This document shows positions 1-8,228 of a DNA stretch of 64,000 bases, piece by piece. The notes under the pieces were generated by a model. That model did not search any database. It was not told the DNA's origin and saw nothing but the letters and a program-made list of their open reading frames with translations. Each line of letters opens with the position of its first letter. Within the stretch, counting starts at the first letter, position 1. Source of the DNA: Saccharopolyspora_D taberi (lineage in GTDB: Bacteria > Actinomycetota > Actinomycetes > Mycobacteriales > Pseudonocardiaceae); NCBI RefSeq assembly GCF_039534165.1, contig NZ_BAAAUX010000016.1, positions 248,001 through 312,000 on the forward strand, read 5' to 3'. The translations under genes and the position numbers were made by a program.

Positions 1-818
1 CCAAGCAGCCCGAGGTGGACGTGCAGTGGGACGGCGTGACCGCCGAGAGCGACGTCAGCGGTCAGCAGAGCCTGCTGCAGGACATGCTGTCCAAGGGCGA
101 CGTCAACGGCCTGGTCTACGCCGCGACCGACGCCAAGGCGCTGGCCGACATCACCAGGACCGCCACCCAGCAGGGCACGACGGTGGTCAACATGGACTCC
201 GGCACGAACCCGCAGCCGCCGGAGGTCCCGGTCTTCGCGACCAACAACGTCGCCGCCGCCGAGCAGGGGACCGACCTGCTGGCGAAGGAACTCGGCGGCG
301 CGGGCAAGGTCGCCTTCATCGAGTTCCAGCCCGGCACCAGCACCAACGAGACCCGCGGCCAGGGCTTCAAGAACGGGCTCGCGCGCAATCCGGGTCTGCA
401 GCTGGTCGCCCAGCAGTCCAGTGACAGCGACTACAACACCGCGCTGCAGGTCACCCAGGACATCCTGACCGCCAACCCGGACCTCAACGGCATCTACGCG
501 GCCAACGAGCCGAGCGTGCTGGGCGCGGCCGAGGCCGTGCGGCAGGCGGGCAAGGCGGGCCAGGTCAAGATCATCGGGTGGGACACCTCGGACGGCCAGA
601 TCCAGGCCCTGCAGGAGGGCGTGATCACCGGTCTGATCGCGCAGAACCCGTTCAAGATGGGCTACTCGGCCGTCGAGGCCGCGGTCGGCAGGATCCGCGG
701 CGGGCAGCAGCCGCCGGTGGACACCGACACCGGTTCGATGCTGATCACCAAGGAGAACCTGAACAGCCCGGAGATCCAGAAGCTGCTGAACCCGAGCTGC
801 GAGAACCCGCCGCAGTGA
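1..818 (+). CDS. Sugar ABC transporter substrate-binding protein (RbsB-like), 5' end cut by the window
   Basis: This is the C-terminal part of a periplasmic-binding-protein type 1 sugar receptor. The frame is open to the left edge, so the signal peptide and first lobe start outside the window. About 270 residues are visible. They include the typical hinge and ligand-lobe segments: a GLVYAATDAKAL stretch, an NMDSGTNP ligand-contact region, TRGQGF, then NGIYAANEPS and IIGWDTSDGQ, where these receptors place a conserved Asp. It would bind an extracellular sugar, possibly a pentose or similar, and deliver it to an ABC permease presumably encoded to the left. The family call is secure. The ligand cannot be told from sequence. 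Confidence 0.85.
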   Translation, partial: KQPEVDVQWDGVTAESDVSGQQSLLQDMLSKGDVNGLVYAATDAKALADITRTATQQGTTVVNMDSGTNPQPPEVPVFATNNVAAAEQGTDLLAKELGGAGKVAFIEFQPGTSTNETRGQGFKNGLARNPGLQLVAQQSSDSDYNTALQVTQDILTANPDLNGIYAANEPSVLGAAEAVRQAGKAGQVKIIGWDTSDGQIQALQEGVITGLIAQNPFKMGYSAVEAAVGRIRGGQQPPVDTDTGSMLITKENLNSPEIQKLLNPSCENPPQ

Positions 819-867
819 TCCTCGACGCCCGGGGTTCCCGGCGCCTGCCTGCCCGCCGAGCGCGTTT

Positions 868-2052
868 CTAGGCCAGGGCGGACCGCCGCGCGTGCTCCTC
901 CAGCGCGTCGGCGGCGGCGACCGCTCCGCCTCCGGACGTCACGGCGCGGCGCATCGCGTCGAGGTTCCGGCGGATCCCGGGGTCGGTGGCCACGTGGTCG
1001 ACGGCCGCGCGGATCTCCTCCGGCGCCGGATCGGTCAGCACCCGGCCCAGCCCCAGCTCCTCGACCCGCCGCGCGTTCGCGCGCTGCTCGGGCACCTGGG
1101 GCGCGGCCACCAGCGGAACCCCGGCGGCCAGCGACTCCATGGTGGACCCCATGCCGCAGTGGCTGACGAAGGCGTCGGCCCGTTCGAGCACCGCCAGCTG
1201 CGGGAAGTGCGGCCGGACATCCACATTGGACGGAATCGGGCCCAGTTCGGCGCGGTCGACGCGGTGCCCCGCCGACAGCGCCACGTCCCAGCGGCCGTCG
1301 GCGAAGGCTTCCAGGCACATCCGGAAGAAGTCGGGCCGCGCGTTGTACGCGGTGCCCAGCGAGACGAACACCAGCGGGCGCCCGGTTTCCGGCGGACGCC
1401 ACGACCCGGCGTCCTCCCGGCGCGGCGACGGTCCGACGAACCGGTACCGCTCGTCGAAGGTCTCCCCGCCGGGCTGGAACTCCTTCGGCACGTACACGAT
1501 GTTGAGCGGTGCCGGGACCTCGTTCATCGTGTCCGGCAGCTCGCCGAGCCCGTTGGCCGCGGCGAAGTCGGCCATCGCCCGCTGCGCCGCGACCAGCCGC
1601 GGATCGGCGAAGTCGAACGAGTCCGAGGTGAAGATGTCGGCCACCGGCTGGTCCGGGTGCCCGGCCAGGTTGGGGATGACCGCGACGGCGGGGGCCGCGA
1701 ACAGGTCGGCCACCAGCCGGCCGTACGGGTTGATCGGGTCGAAGCACAGCAGGTCCGGCCGGTCGGCGCCGAAGTGCGCGCGCAACACCGGGAGTTCGAG
1801 GCGGAACCAGTCGAGTGCCTGCTCCAGGATCGAGGCCAGGGCCTGCGCGTCGAACTCGGCCCAGTCGCCCGGGCTCTCCGGCGCGGCGGAGGGGAGCGGG
1901 ACCGGATCGGCCCCGGCGGCGCGGACCAGGTCGGCCAGCTCGCGGCCGACGGCGTAGCTGACCCGGTGCCCGCGCCGCACCAGCTCGGACACCAGCGGCA
2001 GCTCGGGGTTGACGTGCCCGGGGGCGGTGGGGGTGTAGAAGCCGACGTGCAT
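868..2052 (-). CDS. MGT-family (macrolide-type) glycosyltransferase, GT1
   Basis: A 394-residue GT-B fold enzyme of family GT1. The N-terminal acceptor domain has the PGHVNP motif (residues 11-16) with the presumed catalytic His13. The C-terminal donor domain has SLGT (231-234) and the nucleotide-sugar signature around HCGMGST (298-304), ending PQVPEQ. The length matches OleD/OleI-type enzymes, which glucosylate macrolides and other hydrophobic acceptors and can inactivate antibiotics. No aglycone-biosynthesis genes are nearby, so a resistance or detoxification role is inferred, not shown. It is transcribed divergently from the TRIC-like gene. A TATAAG hexamer lies at 2091-2096 on the minus strand as a possible -10. 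UDP-sugar specificity is unknown. Confidence 0.85.
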   Translation of the reverse strand: MHVGFYTPTAPGHVNPELPLVSELVRRGHRVSYAVGRELADLVRAAGADPVPLPSAAPESPGDWAEFDAQALASILEQALDWFRLELPVLRAHFGADRPDLLCFDPINPYGRLVADLFAAPAVAVIPNLAGHPDQPVADIFTSDSFDFADPRLVAAQRAMADFAAANGLGELPDTMNEVPAPLNIVYVPKEFQPGGETFDERYRFVGPSPRREDAGSWRPPETGRPLVFVSLGTAYNARPDFFRMCLEAFADGRWDVALSAGHRVDRAELGPIPSNVDVRPHFPQLAVLERADAFVSHCGMGSTMESLAAGVPLVAAPQVPEQRANARRVEELGLGRVLTDPAPEEIRAAVDHVATDPGIRRNLDAMRRAVTSGGGAVAAADALEEHARRSALA

Positions 2053-2168
2053 GACCGTCCGTTTCTCGGGAGGAACAGGGTCCGCTTTCCCTTATACGGA
2101 GATCCGGCCGAACGCGCCCATGCTGGAGAGGCCTCGCCCCGGGCGGGCCGCCGGGGTAGAACGTTGCG

Positions 2169-2807
2169 GTGTCCACTGTGATCGTCAGCCCGGTGGTGCA
2201 GGAAATCCTGGACCTGATCGGGATCTTCGCCTTCGCGCTGTCCGGCGCCCTGCTCGCGGTGCGCAAACGCTTCGACGCGGTGGGGATCGCCGTGCTCGCG
2301 GAGGTGACCGCGCTGGGCGGCGGGGTGCTGCGGGACGTGGTCATCGGCGCGGTCCCACCGGTCGCGTTCACCGACATGGGGTACTTCGTGACCCCGCTCG
2401 TCGCCGCCGCGCTGGTGTTCTTCTGGCATCCGAGGCTGGCCCGGATCAACCGGTTCGTGCTGGTCTTCGACGCCTTCGGCCTCGGCGTCTTCTGCGTGGC
2501 GGGCACGATCAAGGCGCTCAACCACGGCATGCACCCGCTGCCGGCGATGGCCCTCGGCGTGATGACCGCGATCGGCGGAGGAGCGCTGCGCGACGTGCTG
2601 TCCATGGAGGTCCCGGCGTTGCTGCACCCGGCCAGCGAGATCTACGCCGTCCCGGCGCTGCTGGGCAGCTCCCTGGCAGCCGGGCTCGCCGCGCTGCACC
2701 TGCTCAACCCGGTCACCAGCGCGCTCGCCGCGCTGATCGCGGTCGTGGTGCGGTTGCTGGCGCTGCGCTACGGCTGGCGTGCGCCCCTGGCGCCGGGGAC
2801 CGAGTAG
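2169..2807 (+). CDS. TRIC/UPF0126-family membrane channel protein
   Basis: A 212-residue integral membrane protein with six to seven hydrophobic segments and an internal duplication. Each half carries a GGG-x-x-RD motif, at about residues 50-56 and 136-142. This repeat defines the UPF0126 (PF03458) family, related to TRIC cation channels; members have been linked to monovalent-cation or glycine transport. The GTG start at 2169 gives the expected N-terminus just before the first helix. It converges with the peroxiredoxin gene, with only one base between stop codons. The family assignment is strong; the transported ion is not deducible. Confidence 0.85.
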   Translation: MSTVIVSPVVQEILDLIGIFAFALSGALLAVRKRFDAVGIAVLAEVTALGGGVLRDVVIGAVPPVAFTDMGYFVTPLVAAALVFFWHPRLARINRFVLVFDAFGLGVFCVAGTIKALNHGMHPLPAMALGVMTAIGGGALRDVLSMEVPALLHPASEIYAVPALLGSSLAAGLAALHLLNPVTSALAALIAVVVRLLALRYGWRAPLAPGTE

Positions 2808-2808
2808 C

Positions 2809-3261
2809 TCAGCGGCGCTCCCGCAGGAAGGCCAGCGCCTCGTCGGCGTGCGCGGTCATCCGGAACTCGCTGCGGATCACCCGCAGCACCTCGCGGTCGG
2901 TTCCGATGACGAAGGTGTGCCGCTTGACCGGCAGCGGTCCGAACCGGCGCTTGACGCCGAAGGAGCGGGCGACCTGGCCGTCGAAGTCGGACAGCAGCGG
3001 GAACCCGAAGGAGTTGGTCTCGGCGAACCGGCGCTGCTTGGCCACCGGGTCGGTGCTGATCCCCACCGGGTTCGCGCCGACCTCGGCGAACTCACCGGCC
3101 AGATCGCGGAAGTGGCAGGTCTCGGCGGTGCAGCCGGGGGTCATCGCGGCCGGGTAGAAGAACAGCACCACCGGGCCGTCGGAGCACAGCTCGGAGAGCT
3201 TGCGCTCGGTTCCGTGCTGGTCCGGCAGAACGAAGTCCTCGGCCACGTCGCCTGATCGCAT
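2809..3261 (-). CDS. bcp: Peroxiredoxin, BCP/AhpC-TSA family
   Basis: A 150-residue thiol peroxidase that reduces H2O2 and organic hydroperoxides in the cytoplasm. The peroxidatic Cys44 sits in TPGCT, and a second Cys49 five residues later matches the resolving cysteine of BCP-type atypical 2-Cys enzymes. The thioredoxin-fold core FFYPAAMTPGC and the later SDFDG and FVI strands are present. The ATG at 3261 is preceded by AAGGAG seven bases upstream, which decides the start over a much longer open frame. It stands alone between a membrane channel gene and a divergent serine-hydrolase gene. Thioredoxin is the likely electron donor, by family knowledge. Confidence 0.9.
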   Translation of the reverse strand: MRSGDVAEDFVLPDQHGTERKLSELCSDGPVVLFFYPAAMTPGCTAETCHFRDLAGEFAEVGANPVGISTDPVAKQRRFAETNSFGFPLLSDFDGQVARSFGVKRRFGPLPVKRHTFVIGTDREVLRVIRSEFRMTAHADEALAFLRERR

Positions 3262-3367
3262 GGAGATCTCCTTCGCGGTGTCTTGCCGGATCGTATGCCC
3301 GACGACCGTGAGCGGGATACGCGTTTGCGGTTTGCCGCCCAGGATCCGGGGGTAACCGAGCGTTCGT

Positions 3368-4246
3368 ATGGGAGTGCGGGGGGAGCGTCGGCGGCTGTCG
3401 TTGCGACGACGGGCGGCTTTCGGGCTGTGCCTGCCGGTGGCCGTGGTCGCGGGCGTGCTGGGGTTGTTCGAGGCCAGCGCGGTGAAGGTCGAAGAGGTCA
3501 GGGCTCCGGTCGCCGCACCCGCGGCACCACCCGAGCACCGCGCCGCGGCGGCGGCCGGGGCGATCGACGACTGGGCGTCCGACCAGGACAGCGGCGTGTT
3601 CGCGATGGCGGTTCTGGACCGGCGCACCGGCGAGTACGCCGAGAGCGGCGGCGCGCGGACGACCCTGTACTCGGCCTCGCTGTCCAAGCTCGTCGTCGCG
3701 GTCGACGTGCTGGACCGGTCAGGCCGGATCGGCGAGCCCGACCTGGACCTGGTCCGGCGGGCGCTGGGCCCCAGCGAGGACGAGGCGATGAACGCGCTGT
3801 GGGAGCGCTTCGACGGTCCGGGGGCGATCGGCCGGGTGGCCGGTGCGCTGGGGCTGTCCGACACCCGGCCGCCCGCGGACCCGGCGCGCTGGGGCGAGAC
3901 GCTGACCTCGGCCCGGGACGTGGTCCGGCTGTTCGAGCACGTGCTGACCGGGATGGACCCCGCCGACCGCGACTTCGTGATGACCGCGCTGCACGACGCC
4001 CCGGCCACCGGTGGCGGTGGTTTCGACCAGCGGTACGGACTCGGCGCGGTGCCCTCGTCGGGGGTCAAGTCCGCGTGGATGTGCTGCCAGCAGGCGCGGA
4101 CCACCCTGCACAGCGCCGGGGTCACCGACTCGTCGCACCGGTTCGTCGTGGCGCTGCTGTCGTCGCAGCCCGCCGTCGGGTACGGGCCGGCCCGGGAGAA
4201 GCTGACCGAGGCCGCCACTGTCCTGCGCGCGGGACTCGACAACTAA
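3368..4246 (+). CDS. Membrane-anchored beta-lactamase-fold serine hydrolase, function unknown
   Basis: A 292-residue protein with an Arg-rich N-terminus, one transmembrane or signal-anchor helix (about 17-35), an Ala/Pro-rich linker, and an exported domain resembling class A beta-lactamases and D,D-peptidases. The SxxK motif is Ser104-Leu-Ser-Lys107. An Asn at about 141 in a DEAMN segment sits where the SDN motif would be. The third motif is altered, reading GVKSAW where KTG is expected. That weakens any prediction of lactam hydrolysis. Similar proteins are common and uncharacterised in actinomycetes, and a cell-wall-related or inactive scaffold role is possible. The start ATG at 3368 has no strong ribosome site. 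Confidence 0.65.
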   Translation: MGVRGERRRLSLRRRAAFGLCLPVAVVAGVLGLFEASAVKVEEVRAPVAAPAAPPEHRAAAAAGAIDDWASDQDSGVFAMAVLDRRTGEYAESGGARTTLYSASLSKLVVAVDVLDRSGRIGEPDLDLVRRALGPSEDEAMNALWERFDGPGAIGRVAGALGLSDTRPPADPARWGETLTSARDVVRLFEHVLTGMDPADRDFVMTALHDAPATGGGGFDQRYGLGAVPSSGVKSAWMCCQQARTTLHSAGVTDSSHRFVVALLSSQPAVGYGPAREKLTEAATVLRAGLDN

Positions 4247-4329
4247 GGCGTCCGTCCGCCAACCCAGCCATCGTCTTCAAGCGGCGCAAGCCGCTTAGCC
4301 CACCCAAGCAACCGGCACCGCCGCGGGTT

Positions 4330-4413
4330 CTCAGGCGTCGTCTCGCGAGGACAGCTTTTTCCGTCGTATTGGCATACGTCGGAAAAAGATCCCGCAGCGA
4401 GGCGGCGCCTGAG
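4330..4413. repeat. Long nested inverted repeat in the 4247-4459 gap
   Basis: The 213-base gap between two convergent genes holds no gene. An outer stem pairs 4330-4346 with 4397-4413 (15 of 17 positions, the two others G-U capable in one RNA orientation). An inner stem pairs 4355-4368 with 4375-4388 (13 of 14), closing a six-base loop TTGGCA. A separate perfect 7-bp hairpin lies at 4279-4296 (AAGCGGC / GCCGCTT). The placement at the meeting point of two converging genes suggests a bidirectional terminator. The size and nesting also fit a repeat-family element. Confidence 0.6.
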
Positions 4414-4459
4414 GTTCCGCCACCCGCACCGCCAAGCAAGCCCTTCGCAACACGACACC

Positions 4460-5068
4460 TCAGACCAACCGGTCGAGGAAGAGGCGTAGCTCGGAGAGGT
4501 CCAATGCGTCGGCGGGTTCCCGCTCGACGTGCATCGCGATGATCCGGGTCCGCGCGGGCTCGACGCGGCCGACCACCGCCGACAGCGCGCTGTCGAGCAC
4601 GTCCTCCACCAGCTCCGGCGCCAGCCCGGCCAGCACCGGGTGGAAGAACTGCACGACGACGGCCCCGAGGTCCGGGAAGTGCTCCACCGCCACCCGCGCC
4701 CCGCTCATCTCGATCGTCAGGTCGCCGACGACGCAGGTCATGGTGGCCGGGTCGGCGACCGGCAGGGACAGGCCGCTGTACTCCCAGTGCTCGTCGTCGG
4801 CGGGCGCGCCGTCGAGCACGGTGTGCGCGATGTCGTCGGCCCTCGGGGTGGCGCCGGTGATGCTCAGCGCGTGCGCGGCCTGGAGTCCGGGCCGCAGCGA
4901 GAACCGGAGATCGGGGTGCAGCGCGCCGAGCCGGTCGCGCAGCGGTTCCACGAACTCCTGCGCGCGGTCGGCGCGGATGGCCTCCGCCAACGGCTCCCGG
5001 ATGCGGTTCCACCAGCTCCAGAACTCCGTGATCGCCTCCGGGCCCGGCATCCGCTCGGCTTCGGCCAT
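4460..5068 (-). CDS. Conserved hypothetical protein, 202 residues
   Basis: A soluble acidic protein of 202 residues that I do not recognise. It has no signal peptide or membrane helix. The N-terminal third is Trp-rich (WSWWNRI) and helical, the middle has several beta-like stretches around EYSGLSLPV and MTCVVGDLTIEM, and the C-terminus carries paired acidic helices. Third positions are almost all G/C, so it is a real gene. The ATG at 5068 lies 133 bases from the divergent sugar-transporter operon, and an operator-like dyad sits between them. A shared control point is possible, but no functional link is shown. Confidence 0.6.
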   Translation of the reverse strand: MAEAERMPGPEAITEFWSWWNRIREPLAEAIRADRAQEFVEPLRDRLGALHPDLRFSLRPGLQAAHALSITGATPRADDIAHTVLDGAPADDEHWEYSGLSLPVADPATMTCVVGDLTIEMSGARVAVEHFPDLGAVVVQFFHPVLAGLAPELVEDVLDSALSAVVGRVEPARTRIIAMHVEREPADALDLSELRLFLDRLV

Positions 5069-5083
5069 AGTTCACCCCACCAC

Positions 5084-5093
5084 ACCGACCGGT
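5084..5093. promoter_or_regulatory. ACC-N4-GGT dyad upstream of the sugar ABC operon
   Basis: The 10-mer ACCGACCGGT (ACC, four bases, GGT) lies between two divergent genes. The same dyad or its complement recurs at 12334-12343, 15106-15115, 15155-15164 and 41630-41639. It resembles half-site geometry used by TetR-family repressors. Binding is inferred only. Confidence 0.35.
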
Positions 5094-5188
5094 ACCGGTG
5101 GGCCGGTATGACGAACTTCCGCCGGTCAAAACCGGACAGGTTGGATCACGGGAAGGTAACGGTTCTTCAGCTGAACGGGTTCAGATCC

Positions 5189-5194
5189 TAGCTT
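5189..5194 (+). promoter_or_regulatory. Putative -10 element for a leaderless transcript
   Basis: TAGCTT fits the actinobacterial TAnnnT -10 pattern and ends seven bases before the GTG start at 5202. No ribosome-binding site precedes that GTG. This spacing would place transcription start at the first base of the start codon. No convincing -35 is visible. Confidence 0.4.
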
Positions 5195-5201
5195 GGGCCG
5201 C

Positions 5202-6512
5202 GTGAGCCGAGTCACAGGTGTCCGGGCGCTCGCCGCGGTCGTGCTCGTGCTGCTCACCGCGTGCGCGCCGCCGCCTCCGGAGCCGACGCTCACCTACTGG
5301 GCGAGCAACCAGGGTTCCAGCGCCGAGCAGGACCTGGAGATCCTGCGCCCGGAGCTGGCGAAGTTCACCGCGCGCACCGGGATCCGGGTCGAGGTCGAGG
5401 TGGTCTCCTGGGCCGACCTGCTCAACCGCATCCTCGGCGCGTCGACCTCCGGGGTCGGCCCGGACGTGGTCAACCTGGGCAACTCCTGGGCCGCCTCGCT
5501 CCAGGCCACCGGCGGGTTCGTCACCTTCGACGACGCGCTGATGCGGCGGCTCGGCGGCCGGGACCGGTTCGTCGCCAGCAGCATGACTTCGACCGGCATG
5601 CCCGGCAGGCCACCGTCGTCGGTCCCGCTCTACGGGCTCTCCTACGGGCTGTTCTACAACAAGCGCATGTTCGCCGAGGCCGGGATCACCGAACCCCCGC
5701 GCACCTGGGCGGAGTTCGTCGACGTCGCGGCCAGGCTGACCGATCCCGCGCGGGACCGCTGGGGCCTGACCCTCGCGGGCGCCAGCTACACCGAGAACGC
5801 GCACTTCGCGTTCATCTTCGGCCGCCAGCACGGCATCCACTTCGTCGACGAGCGCGGCCACGCCACCTTCACCTCCCCGCAGGCGGTCGACGCGGTCCAG
5901 CGCTACGTCGACCTGATGGCGGGCCACCGGGTGGTCAGCACCGACGACGCCGAGACCGGGACGACCTCGGAGGCCGTCTCGGCGTTCGTCAACGGCCGGG
6001 CCGCGATGCTGCTGGCGCAGAACAGCGCCCGCGCCGCGATGCGCTCCGGCGACCTGCCCGACGACGCCTACGGCGTGGTCCCGATGCCGGTGCCGGATTC
6101 GCTGCCACCGGGCGGAGTTCCGGTGCGCAGCCACGTCGCGGGCACCAACGTCGCCGTCTTCGAGGACAGCCCGCGCCGCGAGGACGCGCTCCGGCTGGTC
6201 GAGTTCCTTACCAGCGCGGAGGAACAGCGGATCCTGAGCCAGGCCTACGGCACGCTCCCGGTCGTCGAGGACGCCTACGACGACCCGGCTTCGCGGGCGC
6301 CGGTGGACCGGACGTTCGCCGAGGTGCTGGCCGAGGATTCCGAGCCCATGCCGATGATCCCGACCGAGAGCCGGTTCGAGACCACGGTCGGCGCCGCGAT
6401 CCGGGACCTGTTCGCGCGGGCCGCGACCGGGAACCCGGTGCACCGCGAGGACGTGCGGGAAGCGCTGGCCGACGCGGAGCAGAAGATGAACGGCAGCGGT
6501 GGGCCGCGATGA
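5202..6512 (+). CDS. Extracellular solute-binding lipoprotein of a sugar ABC transporter
   Basis: A 436-residue family 1 (MalE/UgpB-like) receptor. The signal peptide ends in a lipobox, LLTAC, with the lipidated Cys at residue 21 when the GTG at 5202 is used. An alternative TTG at 5193 would add three residues. After the lipobox come the YWASNQGS ligand-lobe entry, GPDVVNLGN, the YGLSYGLFYNK segment typical of oligosaccharide receptors, and a C-terminal helical lobe. It heads a four-gene operon: its stop overlaps the next ATG (ATGA), and two permeases and a glycosidase follow. The cargo is therefore probably a small oligosaccharide. No transporter ATPase is encoded, so a shared MsiK-type ATPase is the likely energiser. 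Confidence 0.9.
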   Translation: MSRVTGVRALAAVVLVLLTACAPPPPEPTLTYWASNQGSSAEQDLEILRPELAKFTARTGIRVEVEVVSWADLLNRILGASTSGVGPDVVNLGNSWAASLQATGGFVTFDDALMRRLGGRDRFVASSMTSTGMPGRPPSSVPLYGLSYGLFYNKRMFAEAGITEPPRTWAEFVDVAARLTDPARDRWGLTLAGASYTENAHFAFIFGRQHGIHFVDERGHATFTSPQAVDAVQRYVDLMAGHRVVSTDDAETGTTSEAVSAFVNGRAAMLLAQNSARAAMRSGDLPDDAYGVVPMPVPDSLPPGGVPVRSHVAGTNVAVFEDSPRREDALRLVEFLTSAEEQRILSQAYGTLPVVEDAYDDPASRAPVDRTFAEVLAEDSEPMPMIPTESRFETTVGAAIRDLFARAATGNPVHREDVREALADAEQKMNGSGGPR

Positions 6513-7387
6513 CCGGCTCCCGGTTCGTCCCCTACTTCCTGCTCGCGCCCGCGCTGCTGTTCGAACTGCTGGTGCACCTGGTGCCGATGCTCGGCGGGCT
6601 GTGGATGAGCGTGCTGGAGCTCAACCAGTTCTTCCTCCGGGACTGGCTGAACGCACCGAGCGCCGGGCTGGACAACTACCGCTTCGCGGTCGACTTCAAC
6701 GGCGCCGTCGGCGCGGAACTGCTGCGCTCCTTCGGCGTCACGGCCGCGTTCTCGCTGATCACGGTCACCACGTCCTGGGCGCTCGGGCTGTTCGCGGCGA
6801 CGCTGCTGCAACGGAGCTTCCCCGGCCGCGGGGTGCTGCGGGCGCTGTTCCTGGTGCCGTACGCGCTCCCGGTCTACACGGCGGTGATGATCTGGAAGTT
6901 CATGCTCGACCGCGGCGACGGCATGGTGAACACCGTCCTCGGCACCGAGACCTTCTGGTTGCTGGGCGACAACGCCTTCGCCAGCCTCGTCGTCACCGGG
7001 GTCTGGCGGCTGTGGCCGTTCGCGTTCCTCGCGCTGATGGCGGGCATGCAGTCGATCCCCGAGGACGTCTACGACGCCGCGGCGGTGGACGGCGCGGGGA
7101 TCTGGCAGCGGTTCCGGACCATCACCGTCCCGATGCTGCGGCCGGTGACCCAGGTGCTGCTGCTGGTGCTGTTCCTGTGGACGTTCAACGACTTCAACGT
7201 GCCGTACACGCTGTTCGACCAGTCGGTGCCGTCGGCGGCGAACCTGGTGTCGATCCACGTGTACCAGAACTCGTTCCTCACCTGGAACTTCGGCCTGGGA
7301 TCGGCGATGTCGACGTTGCTGCTGCTGTTCCTGCTGGTCGTCACCACCGGCTACCTGGCCGTGACCTCGCGGAGGCGCCGTGCGTGA
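6509..7387 (+). CDS. Sugar ABC transporter permease, MalF/UgpA type
   Basis: A 292-residue inner-membrane permease with six predicted helices. It starts at an ATG overlapping the lipoprotein stop by four bases, implying translational coupling. The cytoplasmic EAA loop, where the ATPase docks, is seen as DAAAVDGAGIWQRF followed by ITVPMLRP. The membrane topology and length are typical of MalF-like subunits of carbohydrate importers. Its C-terminus overlaps the second permease by eight bases. It forms a heterodimeric channel with that protein. Confidence 0.92.
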   Translation: MTGSRFVPYFLLAPALLFELLVHLVPMLGGLWMSVLELNQFFLRDWLNAPSAGLDNYRFAVDFNGAVGAELLRSFGVTAAFSLITVTTSWALGLFAATLLQRSFPGRGVLRALFLVPYALPVYTAVMIWKFMLDRGDGMVNTVLGTETFWLLGDNAFASLVVTGVWRLWPFAFLALMAGMQSIPEDVYDAAAVDGAGIWQRFRTITVPMLRPVTQVLLLVLFLWTFNDFNVPYTLFDQSVPSAANLVSIHVYQNSFLTWNFGLGSAMSTLLLLFLLVVTTGYLAVTSRRRRA

Positions 7388-8219
7388 GCCGACCTGGTTC
7401 CGGCTGCTGCGGGTCGCCGGGCTGACCGCGCTGGTGCTGTTCACCGGCCTGCCGCTGTACGTGATGGTGACCTCGGCGATCAAACCGCTCGAAGACGTCC
7501 GGGACACCTTCCAGTGGTGGCCGTCGGTGGTGACCTTCCAGCCGTTCGTCGACATGTGGTCGACGGTCGCGCTGGCGGACTACTTCGTGAACAGCACGAT
7601 CGTCGCCGCGGGTGCGGCTTCGGCGTCGGTGCTCATCGCGCTGTTCGCCGCGTACGCGATCAGCCGCTACCGCTTCCGCGGCCGGGACCTGTTCCGGATC
7701 ACCGTGCTGTCGACGCAGATGTTCCCCGGGATCCTGTTCCTGCTGCCGCTGTACCTCATCTACGCCGCGATCGGCCAGGCGACCGGGATCCTGCTCCAGG
7801 GCAGCCACCTCGGGCTCGTCATCACCTACCTGACGTTCTCGCTGCCGTTCTCGATCTGGATGCTGGTCGGCTACTTCGACTCCATCCCGGTGGAACTCGA
7901 CGAGGCCGCCCGCATCGACGGCGCGGGGCCGCTGACCGTGCTGTGGCGGGTCGTGATTCCGGCTGCCAGGCCGGGAATCGCCGCGGTCAGCGTCTACGCC
8001 TTCATGACCGCGTGGGGCGAGACCCTGTTCGCCTCGATCATGACCGACTCGGACTCGCGCACGCTGGCGGTCGGGCTCCGGGAGTACTCCACCGAATCCT
8101 CGGTCTACTGGAACGAGGTCATGGCGGCGTCGCTGGTGGTCAGCGTCCCGGTCGTGGCCGGATTCCTGTTGTTGCAGCGATATCTGGTGCAGGGACTCAC
8201 CGCGGGGGCGGTGAAGTAG
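7380..8219 (+). CDS. Sugar ABC transporter permease, MalG/UgpE type
   Basis: A 279-residue permease with six helices and the EAA loop DEAARIDGAGPL followed by VIPAARPG. It uses a GTG start at 7380 inside the end of the preceding permease gene. MalG-type subunits typically start with a short basic segment before helix 1, as here. It pairs with the upstream subunit to form the channel for the sugar delivered by the lipoprotein at 5202-6512. The glycosidase gene follows after nine bases, so uptake and hydrolysis are expected to be co-expressed. Confidence 0.92.
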   Translation: MREPTWFRLLRVAGLTALVLFTGLPLYVMVTSAIKPLEDVRDTFQWWPSVVTFQPFVDMWSTVALADYFVNSTIVAAGAASASVLIALFAAYAISRYRFRGRDLFRITVLSTQMFPGILFLLPLYLIYAAIGQATGILLQGSHLGLVITYLTFSLPFSIWMLVGYFDSIPVELDEAARIDGAGPLTVLWRVVIPAARPGIAAVSVYAFMTAWGETLFASIMTDSDSRTLAVGLREYSTESSVYWNEVMAASLVVSVPVVAGFLLLQRYLVQGLTAGAVK

Positions 8220-8228
8220 GGAGGTCCG

